Below are positions 8,355 to 17,055 of a stretch of 34,700 bases of DNA, in pieces. Origin of the DNA: an uncultured bacterium (lineage in GTDB: Bacteria; Planctomycetota; UBA1135; GCA-002686595). Below the pieces are notes generated by a model. The model searched no databases. It saw only the letters and a program-made list of their open reading frames with translations, and had not been told where the DNA came from. Made by a program: the position numbers and the translations under genes. The stretch spans positions 1-34,700 of the forward strand of contig CALEMP010000128.1 of assembly GCA_937910685.1 (NCBI GenBank), in the 5' to 3' direction. How positions within the stretch are numbered: position 1 is the first letter of the stretch; the number at the start of each line of letters is the position of its first letter.

Positions 8355-8658
8355 GGCGCCCAAATTGGGGCGTTTCGGAGAAGAACCCCTCAGGATCGAG
8401 GATTGGGGGCGATTGGGGGGATCTTCTGCAGACGGTCGGGGGTGTGGTGGCTCGTAGCGGGGGTCGCCACCTTCCCATGTTTTTATGCTCCACCTGCTCG
8501 CCCCAGGCATGGAAAGGGGCCGGGTTCCAAGCTAAACTGCTCCGAATTATCCCACCGCTCCCAGTTTGTGGTGGGCCCTTCAGCGGCTCTTTTGCCCGAG
8601 ATCCTCCCCAGGATTCGCGAGTGGGCTGGCGCAAGGGTGTCCCCCCCGGACAAACTGC

Positions 8659-8664
8659 GAGGAG
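8659..8664 (+). promoter_or_regulatory. Ribosome binding site of guaB
   Basis: GAGGAG lies 4 nt before the ATG at 8669 and 10 nt before a second in-frame ATG at 8675. The spacing does not decide between the two starts, which differ by two residues (MT). Confidence 0.7.
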
Positions 8665-8668
8665 TTGA

Positions 8669-10126
8669 ATGACCATGCCCGATATCCCCCTGGCCCTGAC
8701 CTTCGATGACGTCCTGCTGGCCCCCCAGCACTCGGCGGTGCTGCCCAATGAGGTGCGCCTTGTCACGCGCTTCAGTCGCAATGTTCAGCTGAACATCCCC
8801 TTGAGTTCTTCAGCCATGGACACCGTGACAGAATGGCGCCTGGCGGTGGCTCTTGCCCGGGAAGGAGGCATCGGCATCGTGCACCGTAATCTGAGTATCG
8901 ATGAGCAAGTGGCTCAGGTGTCCAAGGTCAAGCGTTCCGCGAACGGTGTGATTGAAGATCCTGTGACCCTCAGTCCCAGTGCCACCTTGGGTGAAGCACG
9001 GGCGATCATGAGCGAAAAAAGCATCTCGGGTCTGCCCATCGTAGAAGGAAACACCGTGGTGGGGATCTTGACCCGCCGGGATGCATCCTTTGGTGAGCCC
9101 GATGAAAAACCCGTGGCCGAGGTCATGACCTCCGAGAACCTCATCACCTCAGGGCCCGGCACGAGCCTCTCTGAAGCGGCGACTTTGCTCAATGAACACC
9201 GGGTCGAGAAACTGATCATCTGTGACAAGGACCGTCGTCTGCACGGGCTGATTACGCGCAAGGACATCGACATGCTTGAGGCTTTCCCGAACTCAGCCTT
9301 TGATCGTCGGGGGCGACTGGTGGTGGGTGCGGCAATCGGCGTGCATGACTACGACCGCGCTGCGGCCCTGGAGCAAGCAGGCGTTGACGTGCTGGTTGTA
9401 GACACCGCCCACGGCCATACGGACAACGTGACCAAGACCGTGACCAAGCTCAAAGCGAGCCTGCCCAATGTGGACATCGTCGCTGGAAACGTGGCCACCG
9501 CCGAGGCTGCCTTGGCCCTGGTGAAAGCCGGAGCCGACGGGGTCAAGGTGGGCATTGGTCCCGGCTCGATCTGCACTACGCGAGTGGTGGCGGGCATTGG
9601 CGTGCCCCAATTGACCGCTGTGATGGAGGTAGCCGAAGCCCTCGCGGGCAGCGGGGTGCCGCTGATCGCAGACGGGGGCATTCGGTACTCCGGGGACGTG
9701 GTCAAGGCTTTGGCCGCGGGTGCTTCCAGCGTGATGCTCGGCAGTCTGTTCGCCGGCCTCGAAGAAAGTCCCGGCGAGACCTTTGTCTATCAAGGCCGTT
9801 CTTTCAAGAGCGTGCGCGGGATGGGCTCTTTGGGAGCGATGATGAAGGGTTCGAAAGAGCGCTACCAACAAGGTGATGTGACCGATCCCCAAAAGCTCGT
9901 GGCCGAAGGCATCGAAGGCATGGTGCCTTACAAAGGACAGCTTTCCGACTACGTCTATCAGTTGTGCGGAGGCGTTCGTGCCGGGCTTGGCTATTGCGGT
10001 GCCCCGAGCATTGCGGACTTGCCCGAACGCGCGCGCTTTGTGCGCATCACTAGCGCGGGGGTGCGCGAGAGCCATCCCCACGACGTGCAGATCACCAAAG
10101 GGTCCAGTAACTACCACCACGAATGA
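8669..10126 (+). CDS. guaB: Inosine-5'-monophosphate dehydrogenase
   Basis: 485 residues, the usual length. IMPDH oxidises IMP to XMP with NAD+, the first committed step to GMP. Visible features: N-terminal [11 protein letters not shown] (10-20), SSAMDTVTE (48-55), a CBS-domain pair at about 95-205, the NAD site around [11 protein letters not shown] (244-254), the phosphate and catalytic loop [11 protein letters not shown] (295-305) with nucleophilic Cys302, DGGIRYSGD (335-343), and the flap with [16 protein letters not shown] (376-391) and SKERYQQ (395-401). It is the first gene of a guaBA pair, overlapping guaA by 4 nt (ATGA), so IMP is carried to GMP by coupled products. An in-frame ATG two codons downstream is an alternative start. 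All catalytic residues are present. Confidence 0.98.
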   Translation: MTMPDIPLALTFDDVLLAPQHSAVLPNEVRLVTRFSRNVQLNIPLSSSAMDTVTEWRLAVALAREGGIGIVHRNLSIDEQVAQVSKVKRSANGVIEDPVTLSPSATLGEARAIMSEKSISGLPIVEGNTVVGILTRRDASFGEPDEKPVAEVMTSENLITSGPGTSLSEAATLLNEHRVEKLIICDKDRRLHGLITRKDIDMLEAFPNSAFDRRGRLVVGAAIGVHDYDRAAALEQAGVDVLVVDTAHGHTDNVTKTVTKLKASLPNVDIVAGNVATAEAALALVKAGADGVKVGIGPGSICTTRVVAGIGVPQLTAVMEVAEALAGSGVPLIADGGIRYSGDVVKALAAGASSVMLGSLFAGLEESPGETFVYQGRSFKSVRGMGSLGAMMKGSKERYQQGDVTDPQKLVAEGIEGMVPYKGQLSDYVYQLCGGVRAGLGYCGAPSIADLPERARFVRITSAGVRESHPHDVQITKGSSNYHHE

Positions 10127-11673
10127 GCGACACCATACGCGGCCTATTGATCGTTGATCTAGGCACCCAATACGCCCAGTTGATTGCACGTCGCTTGCGC
10201 GAAGCAGGGGCTTGGTGTGAAATCCATCCTCCCCGCACGGCCTTGGCTGCCGCCAAGGAAATGAACCTGGCCGGGATCATATTGTCCGGCGGCCCCGCTT
10301 CCGTCTATGGGGACGACGCCCCCGATGTGCCTGAGGAACTGTTGAAACTGGACGTGCCTGTGCTGGGCATTTGTTACGGCATGCAGTGGATGAGTCAAAC
10401 CCTCGGAGGCAAGGTCGAGGGATCGGGTCAGCGCGAGTTTGGACACACACGCATAGAGATCGATCAGGCCACGGAGCTGTTCAGTGGCTTTGACGCGCCG
10501 ACGGTGGTTTGGATGAGCCACGGGGACAAGGTCACAAGACTTCCCGCTGGCTTTGAGGTTTACGCCCATTCGGACACTTGTCCCTATGCAGCGGTGGGCG
10601 ATCCCGCCCGCAAATTTTACGGCGTCCAATTCCACCCAGAGGTCTCCCACAGTGTGCGCGGCCAAGAAGTCCTCAGCAACTTCGTGCTCGACGTGTGTCA
10701 ATTGCCCGGGGATTGGAACGCGGGCTCGATCGTCGATCGCAAGATCGCCGCGGTGAAGGAATTAGTGGGGGAGACGGGCGAAGTGGTCCTCGGCCTCTCT
10801 GGCGGAGTCGACTCCGCAGTGGCCGCCCTGCTCGTGTACAAGGCCATTGGTGAGCGTCTGCACTGTATCTTTGTGGACAACGGACTCTTGCGCAAAGGAG
10901 AGATCGAAGTGGTCCAGGAGGAGTTCCAAGAACACTTGGGCATGGACCTCTGCACGATTGATGCCCGGGATCGCTTCCTCTCCAAGCTCGCGGGCGTCAC
11001 CGACCCCGAGCGCAAACGCAAGATCATCGGCCACGAATTCGTCGAGGTTTTCCGCGAAGAAGCCAAGCGCTTCACAAACGCGAACTTCCTAGGCCAAGGC
11101 ACCCTGTACCCCGACGTGATCGAGTCCGTCGCCGTGCACGGGGGCAACACCGCCAAAATCAAATCCCACCACAACGTGGGCGGATTGCCCGAGGACCTCG
11201 ACATGGAATTGGTCGAGCCCCTGCGCGAGCTATTCAAGGACGAAGTTCGCCGGGTTGGCGCCCACATGGGCCTCGACGATCGCATCCTCATGCGCCAGCC
11301 TTTCCCCGGGCCGGGCCTCGCCGTCCGTATTCTCGGGGAGGTCACGGAAGAACGCTGCGTCATCCTGCGCGAGGCCGACGCCATCGTCCGCTTCGAAGTG
11401 GAAAAGGCCGGCTGCCACAAGGAACTCTGGCAGTACTTTGCCGTGCTCTTGCCCACTAAGTCAGTCGGCGTCATGGGCGACGCCCGTACCTACGAGGACG
11501 CCTGCGCCATCCGCGCCGTCTCCAGCCAGGACGGGATGACTGCTGATTGGTGCTATCTGCCCCACGATGTGCTGCGCGTGATCTCCAACCGCATCATCAA
11601 TGAGGTGCGCGGAATCAATCGGGTGGTGTTGGATATTTCCAGCAAGCCGCCGGCGACGATTGAGTGGGAGTGA
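10123..11673 (+). CDS. guaA: GMP synthase (glutamine-hydrolysing)
   Basis: 516 residues, standard length. It converts XMP, ATP and glutamine to GMP. Domain order: class I glutamine amidotransferase at about 1-195 with the nucleophile Cys84 in GICYGMQ and the His171/Glu173 pair in VQFHPEV; ATP pyrophosphatase domain at about 200-390 with P-loop SGGVDS (226-231); and the dimerisation domain ending in KPPATIEWE, the family-typical C-terminus. The ATG overlaps the guaB stop (ATGA), so translation is coupled. Downstream at 11680-11721 there is an imperfect hairpin before the convergent kinase gene. Nothing is unusual in the sequence. Confidence 0.98.
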   Translation: MSDTIRGLLIVDLGTQYAQLIARRLREAGAWCEIHPPRTALAAAKEMNLAGIILSGGPASVYGDDAPDVPEELLKLDVPVLGICYGMQWMSQTLGGKVEGSGQREFGHTRIEIDQATELFSGFDAPTVVWMSHGDKVTRLPAGFEVYAHSDTCPYAAVGDPARKFYGVQFHPEVSHSVRGQEVLSNFVLDVCQLPGDWNAGSIVDRKIAAVKELVGETGEVVLGLSGGVDSAVAALLVYKAIGERLHCIFVDNGLLRKGEIEVVQEEFQEHLGMDLCTIDARDRFLSKLAGVTDPERKRKIIGHEFVEVFREEAKRFTNANFLGQGTLYPDVIESVAVHGGNTAKIKSHHNVGGLPEDLDMELVEPLRELFKDEVRRVGAHMGLDDRILMRQPFPGPGLAVRILGEVTEERCVILREADAIVRFEVEKAGCHKELWQYFAVLLPTKSVGVMGDARTYEDACAIRAVSSQDGMTADWCYLPHDVLRVISNRIINEVRGINRVVLDISSKPPATIEWE

Positions 11674-11679
11674 GGGGCT

Positions 11680-11721
11680 ACTCTGAGGCAGGACCTTCAA
11701 ACTTGGTCGTGCTTCCAGAGT
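11680..11721 (+). terminator. Imperfect hairpin between guaA and the convergent kinase gene
   Basis: ACTCTG (11680-11685) pairs with CAGAGT (11716-11721), and an inner GGACC segment pairs with GGTCG. The hairpin starts 7 nt after the guaA stop. No run of T follows on either strand, so it could be an RNA-end stabiliser or a weak bidirectional terminator. Confidence 0.3.
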
Positions 11722-11769
11722 CCATGCAGAGCCACGATCGTTCGTATTGATCCAGTTCTTGCCCCGGCT

Positions 11770-14613
11770 CTACTCTCCCAACAAGTCGCTGGCTCTGAGC
11801 GCAACCCAACCCTCACCTTCCTTGGCCAAGGCCTCAAGACCGTCGGGGTTGCCCTCTGCCTTTTCCAGCAGGGCCTTCTCTAGGGAAAACCAGAGTGGGT
11901 CTTGAAGGTCCGTGGCGCTGATGACCTCCAGTGTCCCGCGCGCCCCCACCAAATCCTCGGCAGTCCTTTGGGCCCGCAGCAGCAGGTACCACTGAATGTG
12001 ATCCCGTTCGGCCGGTTCGGGCATGAGCGAGAGAAGAGCTTCCACATCTCCCTCATCGGCGCGTAGGTAGGAATCTAGGAGCGATTCCAAGCGGTCCAAT
12101 TCGGCAGGCAGGGTCAGTTCGTTGACCCCGACGAAGGGTTTCTCTTCGGTGCTCGTGCGTATTTGATTCAGCCAAGAGCGAATGGTTTCGGCGATGATCG
12201 GGGTGAGATCAAAGGTCGTCCCAAAGGCCACGGCTTGTGCTAGATCGTTTGGGGCATAGGTCCGCAATTCGAGGAGCAGGGCGGAATAGCCTGCCCATTG
12301 ATCCCGCATGGCCTGCCAAGTTGCTTCTGCATTGTGCAATTCACGGTTGGATTGGATCTCAAGCCTTTGCATCAGGAGAGTGGGCCCCGCAGAGGGGCCG
12401 AAGTTCTCAGTGAGCTCGGGCAGGAGTTCTTCTACCAGCTCTAGGATCTCGGTGTATTTCTTTAGGCTGCTCAGGGCGCTGCCTAGTCCAACGGAAATGC
12501 GCAAGGTCAGGCTGTTGTGGCCTCCCCATAGGGTGGACAAGCCCTCGATGGCAGCTCGGTATTCTGGCACCGCCTCCGCTGCCAGTCCTTGGTGCAACAA
12601 TTCTTGGGCCATGCCCAAGCGGGCACCGAATGTCACTGGGTGTAGTGGCCCTAGGGCCCGTTCTGATTTCTGCTTGGCTAGGGAGTAGGAGGCGAAAGAT
12701 TCGTCGTGGAGGCCACTTCTATATTGGCAGCTCCCAAGCATCAAGAGTGCTTCGATGCTCCAGAGGTGGTCCGCACCTAGCTTGGTTTCAAAGAACTCCA
12801 CGCAGCGCTCATTGAACGGGATAAGCTCCTCAGATCCACCGACCCAGTTGCTGTCCGCCCTTGAGAGTAAGAATCGGTCCCGTCGTTGCTCTGGAGTATC
12901 ATCCTTTTCGTTCTCGGGCAAGCTTGCGAACAAGAGTGACCGGGCCTCTGGCTCACGGAAAAGCTCCGCGTAGTCGAATTTGTTGATCATTTCATTTGCC
13001 ACAAATCCCCAGACGACGGCCCGTGCTCGCAGGAGTGCAAATTGTGGGTCGGGGTTGTGCTCCAAGAGAGTGATCACGCGCTCTAGGTGCCCGAGTTCCC
13101 TGATAGACGACCCTGCATCTCGCATGGCCCCAGCAAGGGCATTGTGTACCAGGGCGGTTTGGACATCTTTCCCTGGGGGAATGATTTCGAGGGCGTCGGT
13201 GAGTAACTCGACTCCCAGTTCGCGGCGGTCATCGTGTTCGGTAAACAGCGCACCCACTGCCACCAAAGTAGCTGCCCGTTGGCTTGCGGAGCCCAGGGAT
13301 GGATCTCCGGTTAACTCGCGCAGGTCGCCAGCCATATCCGCCAACTCCTGGGTGCCTATGGAGACCGAGCCCGCTTGGACGCTGGATACAAGGCGCGTGG
13401 TCAACCCCAAGCTGCGCTGGGCTTTGTCCACCAAGCGACTTTCGCGCCAGGCGAGACCTGTGGTCAGGGCGATGATTCCAAGCCCAAGGGTCGTGGCAAC
13501 AAGCATCGTCTTGCGGCGCCGGCCCCAACCCAAGAGGCGCAGGGTGGGGGAGCGCCCGAGAATTTTATCGCCCGCTAACACGCGTTTGAGTTCGCTTGCC
13601 AGCTCGCCCCCGTGGGCGTAGCGACGGCGGGGATCTTTTTCGAGGCAGCGGGCGATGACCTCCGCGCAGGCGGTGGATGCGGCGGCGCTCAGTCCGGGAA
13701 TTCGTCGCGGCAGGTGGGCGGGCTCTGCTTCCAATACCGCATTCAAAACCCGGGCGCTGGTGGCACCATCAAAAGGGCGCGCGAGGCTGAGGGCTTCGGT
13801 CAGTATCACCCCCATAGCCCACACATCGGAGCGGGGCGTGGCCCCCTTTCGATTGCCCCGGGCAAGTTCCGGGGACATGTAGGCCGGCGTGCCGAGCACT
13901 TGAAAGGTACGGGTCAAACCAGGATCATCCAACAAACGCGCGAGCCCCAAGTCCGTGATGCGAAGCCGGTCGTCTTGATCCACCAGGAGGTTCGCGGGCT
14001 TGAGGTCGAGGTGCAACACCCCGTGTTCATGCAAGGCCCCAAGGCCCTCGCACACTTCGCACAGGCGCTGGAGTGTACGGAGAGTACTTTCCTTGCGGCT
14101 GCGTTCGCGGGCCAGGATCAACTCATCGGCCAAGGTTGTCCCGTCGCCGACCAGGGGCATGACCAAGAGTTGTTGTTGACCGACCTGTTCGGTCTCCAAG
14201 ACTGGCACCAGGGCGGGGTGTACCACTCGATTGGCGGCGGCCACTTCGATGGTCAAACGCTGGAGGCCTTCCTCGGCCATGGTGTAGTGGGCATGGATCA
14301 CCTTGAGGGCAACCACGGTGCCGTCCGCATTGCGAGCTTTCCATACCTGGCCGGTGGCACCGGTGCCCAGGTGTTCTAGTAACTCGTAGGACCCCAGCTG
14401 CTCGCTTCCCTGGATGCCATTGGCGGGCAATCCCTGGGAGAGTTCCAGGAAACCAGTGAGCTCTCTTTCGAGGGCGTCGCGCAGGTCCTCGGGTGCTTCG
14501 GCGATGATCTCCTGGGCCGCCCCTCGGGGGTCTTCTTCATGAACCGAAACCCGTTCGATCCAGTGTGTAACGAGGCTTTCGACTGTGGGCTGCTGCTGGG
14601 GGGTCGGGGGCAT
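11770..14613 (-). CDS. Transmembrane Ser/Thr protein kinase with TPR-like C-terminal region
   Basis: 947 residues. An N-terminal helical segment of about 70 residues precedes a Hanks kinase domain at about 75-347: glycine loop GTGATGQVW (83-91), VALKV with Lys104, catalytic loop HLDLKPANLL (201-210), DLG at 221-223 and MSPE at 246-249. Two positions depart from the norm: Leu replaces Arg in the HRD motif, and Leu replaces Phe in DFG. A hydrophobic helix at about 370-388, preceded by RRRK, would put the kinase in the cytosol. The roughly 550 residues that follow are helical and periplasmic by this topology, with TPR-like stretches such as LWSIEALLMLGSCQYRSGL and HPVTFGARLGMAQELLHQGL. That kinase-TM-TPR architecture is common among planctomycete kinases. 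The input signal and targets are unknown. It is monocistronic. Confidence 0.92.
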   Translation of the reverse strand: MPPTPQQQPTVESLVTHWIERVSVHEEDPRGAAQEIIAEAPEDLRDALERELTGFLELSQGLPANGIQGSEQLGSYELLEHLGTGATGQVWKARNADGTVVALKVIHAHYTMAEEGLQRLTIEVAAANRVVHPALVPVLETEQVGQQQLLVMPLVGDGTTLADELILARERSRKESTLRTLQRLCEVCEGLGALHEHGVLHLDLKPANLLVDQDDRLRITDLGLARLLDDPGLTRTFQVLGTPAYMSPELARGNRKGATPRSDVWAMGVILTEALSLARPFDGATSARVLNAVLEAEPAHLPRRIPGLSAAASTACAEVIARCLEKDPRRRYAHGGELASELKRVLAGDKILGRSPTLRLLGWGRRRKTMLVATTLGLGIIALTTGLAWRESRLVDKAQRSLGLTTRLVSSVQAGSVSIGTQELADMAGDLRELTGDPSLGSASQRAATLVAVGALFTEHDDRRELGVELLTDALEIIPPGKDVQTALVHNALAGAMRDAGSSIRELGHLERVITLLEHNPDPQFALLRARAVVWGFVANEMINKFDYAELFREPEARSLLFASLPENEKDDTPEQRRDRFLLSRADSNWVGGSEELIPFNERCVEFFETKLGADHLWSIEALLMLGSCQYRSGLHDESFASYSLAKQKSERALGPLHPVTFGARLGMAQELLHQGLAAEAVPEYRAAIEGLSTLWGGHNSLTLRISVGLGSALSSLKKYTEILELVEELLPELTENFGPSAGPTLLMQRLEIQSNRELHNAEATWQAMRDQWAGYSALLLELRTYAPNDLAQAVAFGTTFDLTPIIAETIRSWLNQIRTSTEEKPFVGVNELTLPAELDRLESLLDSYLRADEGDVEALLSLMPEPAERDHIQWYLLLRAQRTAEDLVGARGTLEVISATDLQDPLWFSLEKALLEKAEGNPDGLEALAKEGEGWVALRASDLLGE

Positions 14614-14780
14614 GGTCTAGGTTGCGAGGGCTTGGTCTACGAAGAATCGACTTTGCGAAGATGAGGTGATCCCACTCTAGCAGGATCGTGGTCTGCCCAT
14701 CAGTTCTCCTGGTCCGACGCCTTCCCTGTTGGAATGATTGCTCCCAGGGGAATCTAGCTCCTTTCTGGGTGGACCCCTTC

Positions 14781-16160
14781 TCAAGGTCGGGGCAGGTCGA
14801 GGCTTACACGGGCCCCGCCGAGGCTGGGGGAGTCGTCGATGTTCATGCTGCCCCCGTGCTCGTCGGCCGCTTGTTTGACCAGGGCCAGACCTAAGCCGCC
14901 TCCCGTGCGACGGGTTCGGCCTGGGGTGTCGCGGGTGGTGAAGGGGGCCAGAAGCCTTTCCCTTTGGGCGAGGGGTATGCCCGGCCCCTCATCTTCCACG
15001 CTTATCTGGACTCGGCCCTCATCGCCCATCAGGGTGATTTGGATGCGGCTGCCCTGAGGTGCATGGTCGAGGGCGTTGCGCACCAAGTTGCGTAGGGCCA
15101 GCAAGACGGATTCCCGGTCGCCGGTGTATTCCAATTTGCCTTCCGAGTGGATCATCAGCTGCACTTCCATGCGCTCGGCCCAGGCTCTCTCGCGGCTCAG
15201 GCGCAGGTCAGCCTCGCGGTTGAGATCAAATTTCTCAGTGGCCCGCGGTGCCATACCCCGCTGACGGCCCACCAGCATCATCAGGTTTTCAAGCACACCC
15301 GACAGGTCGCGCAACTCTTCAGAGATGGTCTCCATTGAGGTGCGGTATTCTTCGGCCGTGCGGGTGCGCATGAGGGTCACCTCCGCTTCACCGAGCAAGA
15401 CCTGCACGGGCGAGCGCAGGTCATGGGCAAGACCAGCGATGAGCAAATGGCTGTGGTCATTTTCCTTGCGTACTTCGCCCAGCCGGTCCTGCAGAGCATC
15501 CATGATCGCAGCCACTTCTCTGGGGGCATCCGCGGTCGCATCGCGCAGGGCATCTGGGTCCTCGGCGGCCAAGCGGGTGGCTTGAGCCACATTGGTCAAG
15601 AGGGTGCTGACTCGACGGTGCAGCAGCAGGATGGGTCCCATGCCAGCCAAGGCAGCAAGCCCGAGAACCAGCAGCAAGCGAGTTCCCAATTCGGCGGTGG
15701 AGCTCATCATTGCACTGCCGTCCAGGAATACCGCAAGGTCCACGGCCTGACCGTCCCCGTCTTCGGGCATGGGGAAGTAGGTTTTGGAGGTGAGCAGCCG
15801 CTGGCTGGGGTTGGTTTCAAGCGGGTATCCACTTTCGTCCAAATCCTGCCCCGGGGGAGGGTCCGGGCACCAGGTCCAGGCTTGGTTCCCTGCCCGGTAG
15901 CCGAAGCGCAGGGTGGCGTTGGGGTGGTGACTGATCAAGGTCTGGGCCAGTTCGTTGAACTCCTCATGAATCAGAGAATGCACCGAAAAGTACGTGCTCA
16001 CCTCGTCGAGTTCCTCACGTGCAAGTGAGTCTAAACGTCCGGCCAAGAGGGGGCGGGCGAATGAGAAGCTGATGGCAAAGGCGCAGGCCAGCATCAGCAC
16101 CATGGTGCCCGCCACAACCCAAGTGACGCGGCTTGAGAGGGACCAGCCGTCGCGCTTCAT
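14781..16160 (-). CDS. Two-component sensor histidine kinase
   Basis: 459 residues. TM1 at about 12-34, a periplasmic sensor region at about 35-160 with no domain I recognise, TM2 at about 161-180, a HAMP-like linker to about 235, then HisKA with phospho-acceptor His246 in GLAHDLRSP and a HATPase domain with N box RNALDH (361-366), DEGPGIP (390-396) and GGGLGLALV (420-428). It would autophosphorylate on His246 and pass phosphate to the response regulator, whose stop codon overlaps this start by 4 nt (ATGA, 16157-16160). The sensor part contains a single WCPDPPPGQ segment, and the ligand cannot be read from sequence. It is the last gene of its operon; the next gene on this strand starts 167 nt further on. 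Confidence 0.94.
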   Translation of the reverse strand: MKRDGWSLSSRVTWVVAGTMVLMLACAFAISFSFARPLLAGRLDSLAREELDEVSTYFSVHSLIHEEFNELAQTLISHHPNATLRFGYRAGNQAWTWCPDPPPGQDLDESGYPLETNPSQRLLTSKTYFPMPEDGDGQAVDLAVFLDGSAMMSSTAELGTRLLLVLGLAALAGMGPILLLHRRVSTLLTNVAQATRLAAEDPDALRDATADAPREVAAIMDALQDRLGEVRKENDHSHLLIAGLAHDLRSPVQVLLGEAEVTLMRTRTAEEYRTSMETISEELRDLSGVLENLMMLVGRQRGMAPRATEKFDLNREADLRLSRERAWAERMEVQLMIHSEGKLEYTGDRESVLLALRNLVRNALDHAPQGSRIQITLMGDEGRVQISVEDEGPGIPLAQRERLLAPFTTRDTPGRTRRTGGGLGLALVKQAADEHGGSMNIDDSPSLGGARVSLDLPRP

Positions 16161-16849
16161 GAAGTGCCCTCTTCGCCTTCCGTGTCCAAGCGATAGCCTT
16201 GTCCCACCACGGTTACGATGCGTGCGGGACCCGAGGCGTGCAGCCGCTTGCGGAGGCGCCCAATGGTCACATCCACCGTGTTGGTGCCAGGGTCAAAACC
16301 AATGCCCCATACGGAATTGAGCAGTTCATCTCGGCTAAGTACGCTGCCCTTGGCTTCCAGCAGAACGGCTAGTACTCCGAACTCCCGGGGACTGAGTTCC
16401 ACTCGCTTGCCAGCGTGTTGCACCCCGTGATGCTTGAGGTCCAACTTGAGGGATCCCCGGGTCAGGACAGGTGCGCTCTCCCGGCGACGGCGCACCGCAT
16501 GGATGCGGGCCAGCAGTTCTTCAAAGGCGAAGGGCTTGACGATGTAGTCGTCAGCGCCTAGCTCCAGGCCGCGCACCCGGTCGCTGACCTCTTGGCGGGC
16601 GGACAGGAAAATTACCGGGACGGTCATACCCTTCGAGCGCAGGTGTTCCAGCAGAGCGAAGCCGTCTTGACCGGGCATGGTGATGTCGAGCAGGATCAGG
16701 TCGAGATCTTCACCAAGGGCGGCGATCTGCTCTCTGGCCTGGCTGGAATTGGCGGCCTCGGAGACTTGGAATTCAGATTCGATCAGGCCTCGGCTCAGAA
16801 AAGAGCGTAGGCGCGCATCGTCGTCAACGATCAGGATCTGGAGGCTCAT
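16157..16849 (-). CDS. OmpR/PhoB-family response regulator
   Basis: 230 residues from the ATG at 16849; an upstream in-frame ATG at 16888 would add 13 residues, but MSLQILIVDDD is the normal family start. Receiver domain 1-120: acidic triad D9-D10-D11, phospho-acceptor Asp55 in LILLDITMPG, Ser83 in FLSARQ and Lys105 in YIVKPFAFEE. Winged-helix DNA-binding domain at about 130-228 with VELSPREFGVLAVLLE, LLNSVWG and TNTVDVTIGRLRKRL, ending in VGQGYRL. These are the classic OmpR/PhoB features, so it should bind tandem direct repeats as a dimer. Such repeats (TCTTA spaced by 11 nt) lie in its own upstream region at 16931-16946, shared with the divergent acidic secreted protein, which suggests autoregulation and possibly control of that gene. 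Confidence 0.95.
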   Translation of the reverse strand: MSLQILIVDDDARLRSFLSRGLIESEFQVSEAANSSQAREQIAALGEDLDLILLDITMPGQDGFALLEHLRSKGMTVPVIFLSARQEVSDRVRGLELGADDYIVKPFAFEELLARIHAVRRRRESAPVLTRGSLKLDLKHHGVQHAGKRVELSPREFGVLAVLLEAKGSVLSRDELLNSVWGIGFDPGTNTVDVTIGRLRKRLHASGPARIVTVVGQGYRLDTEGEEGTS

Positions 16850-16930
16850 GCTGGGGTGTTTTCGTGGGGCACAGGAGCACTGTCCCATGATGATGGGTCA
16901 GAATCAAGTTCTGGTGAGCTGATGGCCTTA

Positions 16931-16970
16931 TCTTAGGGCCCTCTTAAGGAGGACCTCCGGCTAAGTCTTA
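16931..16970. promoter_or_regulatory. Candidate operator in the divergent control region (tandem TCTTA repeats plus palindrome)
   Basis: TCTTA occurs at 16931-16935 and 16942-16946, an exact 11-nt period, and again at 16966-16970. A perfect GGAGG-A-CCTCC palindrome lies at 16948-16958. Direct repeats with a 10-11 nt period are the usual binding sites of OmpR/PhoB-type regulators, one of which is encoded immediately to the left. The region is the only shared upstream DNA for the regulator and the divergent secreted protein. Confidence 0.3.
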
Positions 16971-17055
16971 CCGTCCCGGCGGCCAAAAAAGCCCCGCCTC
17001 ATGCTGGGGTGCTGGTATTCTTTGCAGCTTCCTCAGTCCTCATTCCGATCTACCC

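Larger units (their letters stand above)
8249..8668. other. Non-coding region between the divergent fusion gene and guaB
   Basis: About 420 nt without a credible gene on either strand. It must hold the start signals of two divergent transcription units. Visible details: a 10-nt tandem GATTGGGGG (8401-8409 and 8411-8419) inside a G-rich stretch; a GGTGGC/GCCACC hairpin (8446-8451 with 8466-8471) followed by TTTTT; a CCCACC/GGTGGG hairpin (8551-8556 with 8570-8575); and an 8-nt match between CAGTTTGT (8562-8569) and ACAAACTG (8650-8657), which lies just before the guaB ribosome binding site. None is individually beyond chance, but together they suggest a structured guaB leader. Confidence 0.5.

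Noticed and set aside
9293..10189. A 298-codon open frame antisense to guaB
   Set aside because: It overlaps guaB and guaA, both of which have full catalytic motifs; the translation is His/Gly-rich and unlike a protein family.
16845..17011. A 14-nt direct repeat CTCATGCTGGGGTG at 16845-16858 and 16998-17011
   Set aside because: One or two 14-nt repeats are expected by chance in a window of this size, and the first copy is constrained by the regulator start codon.
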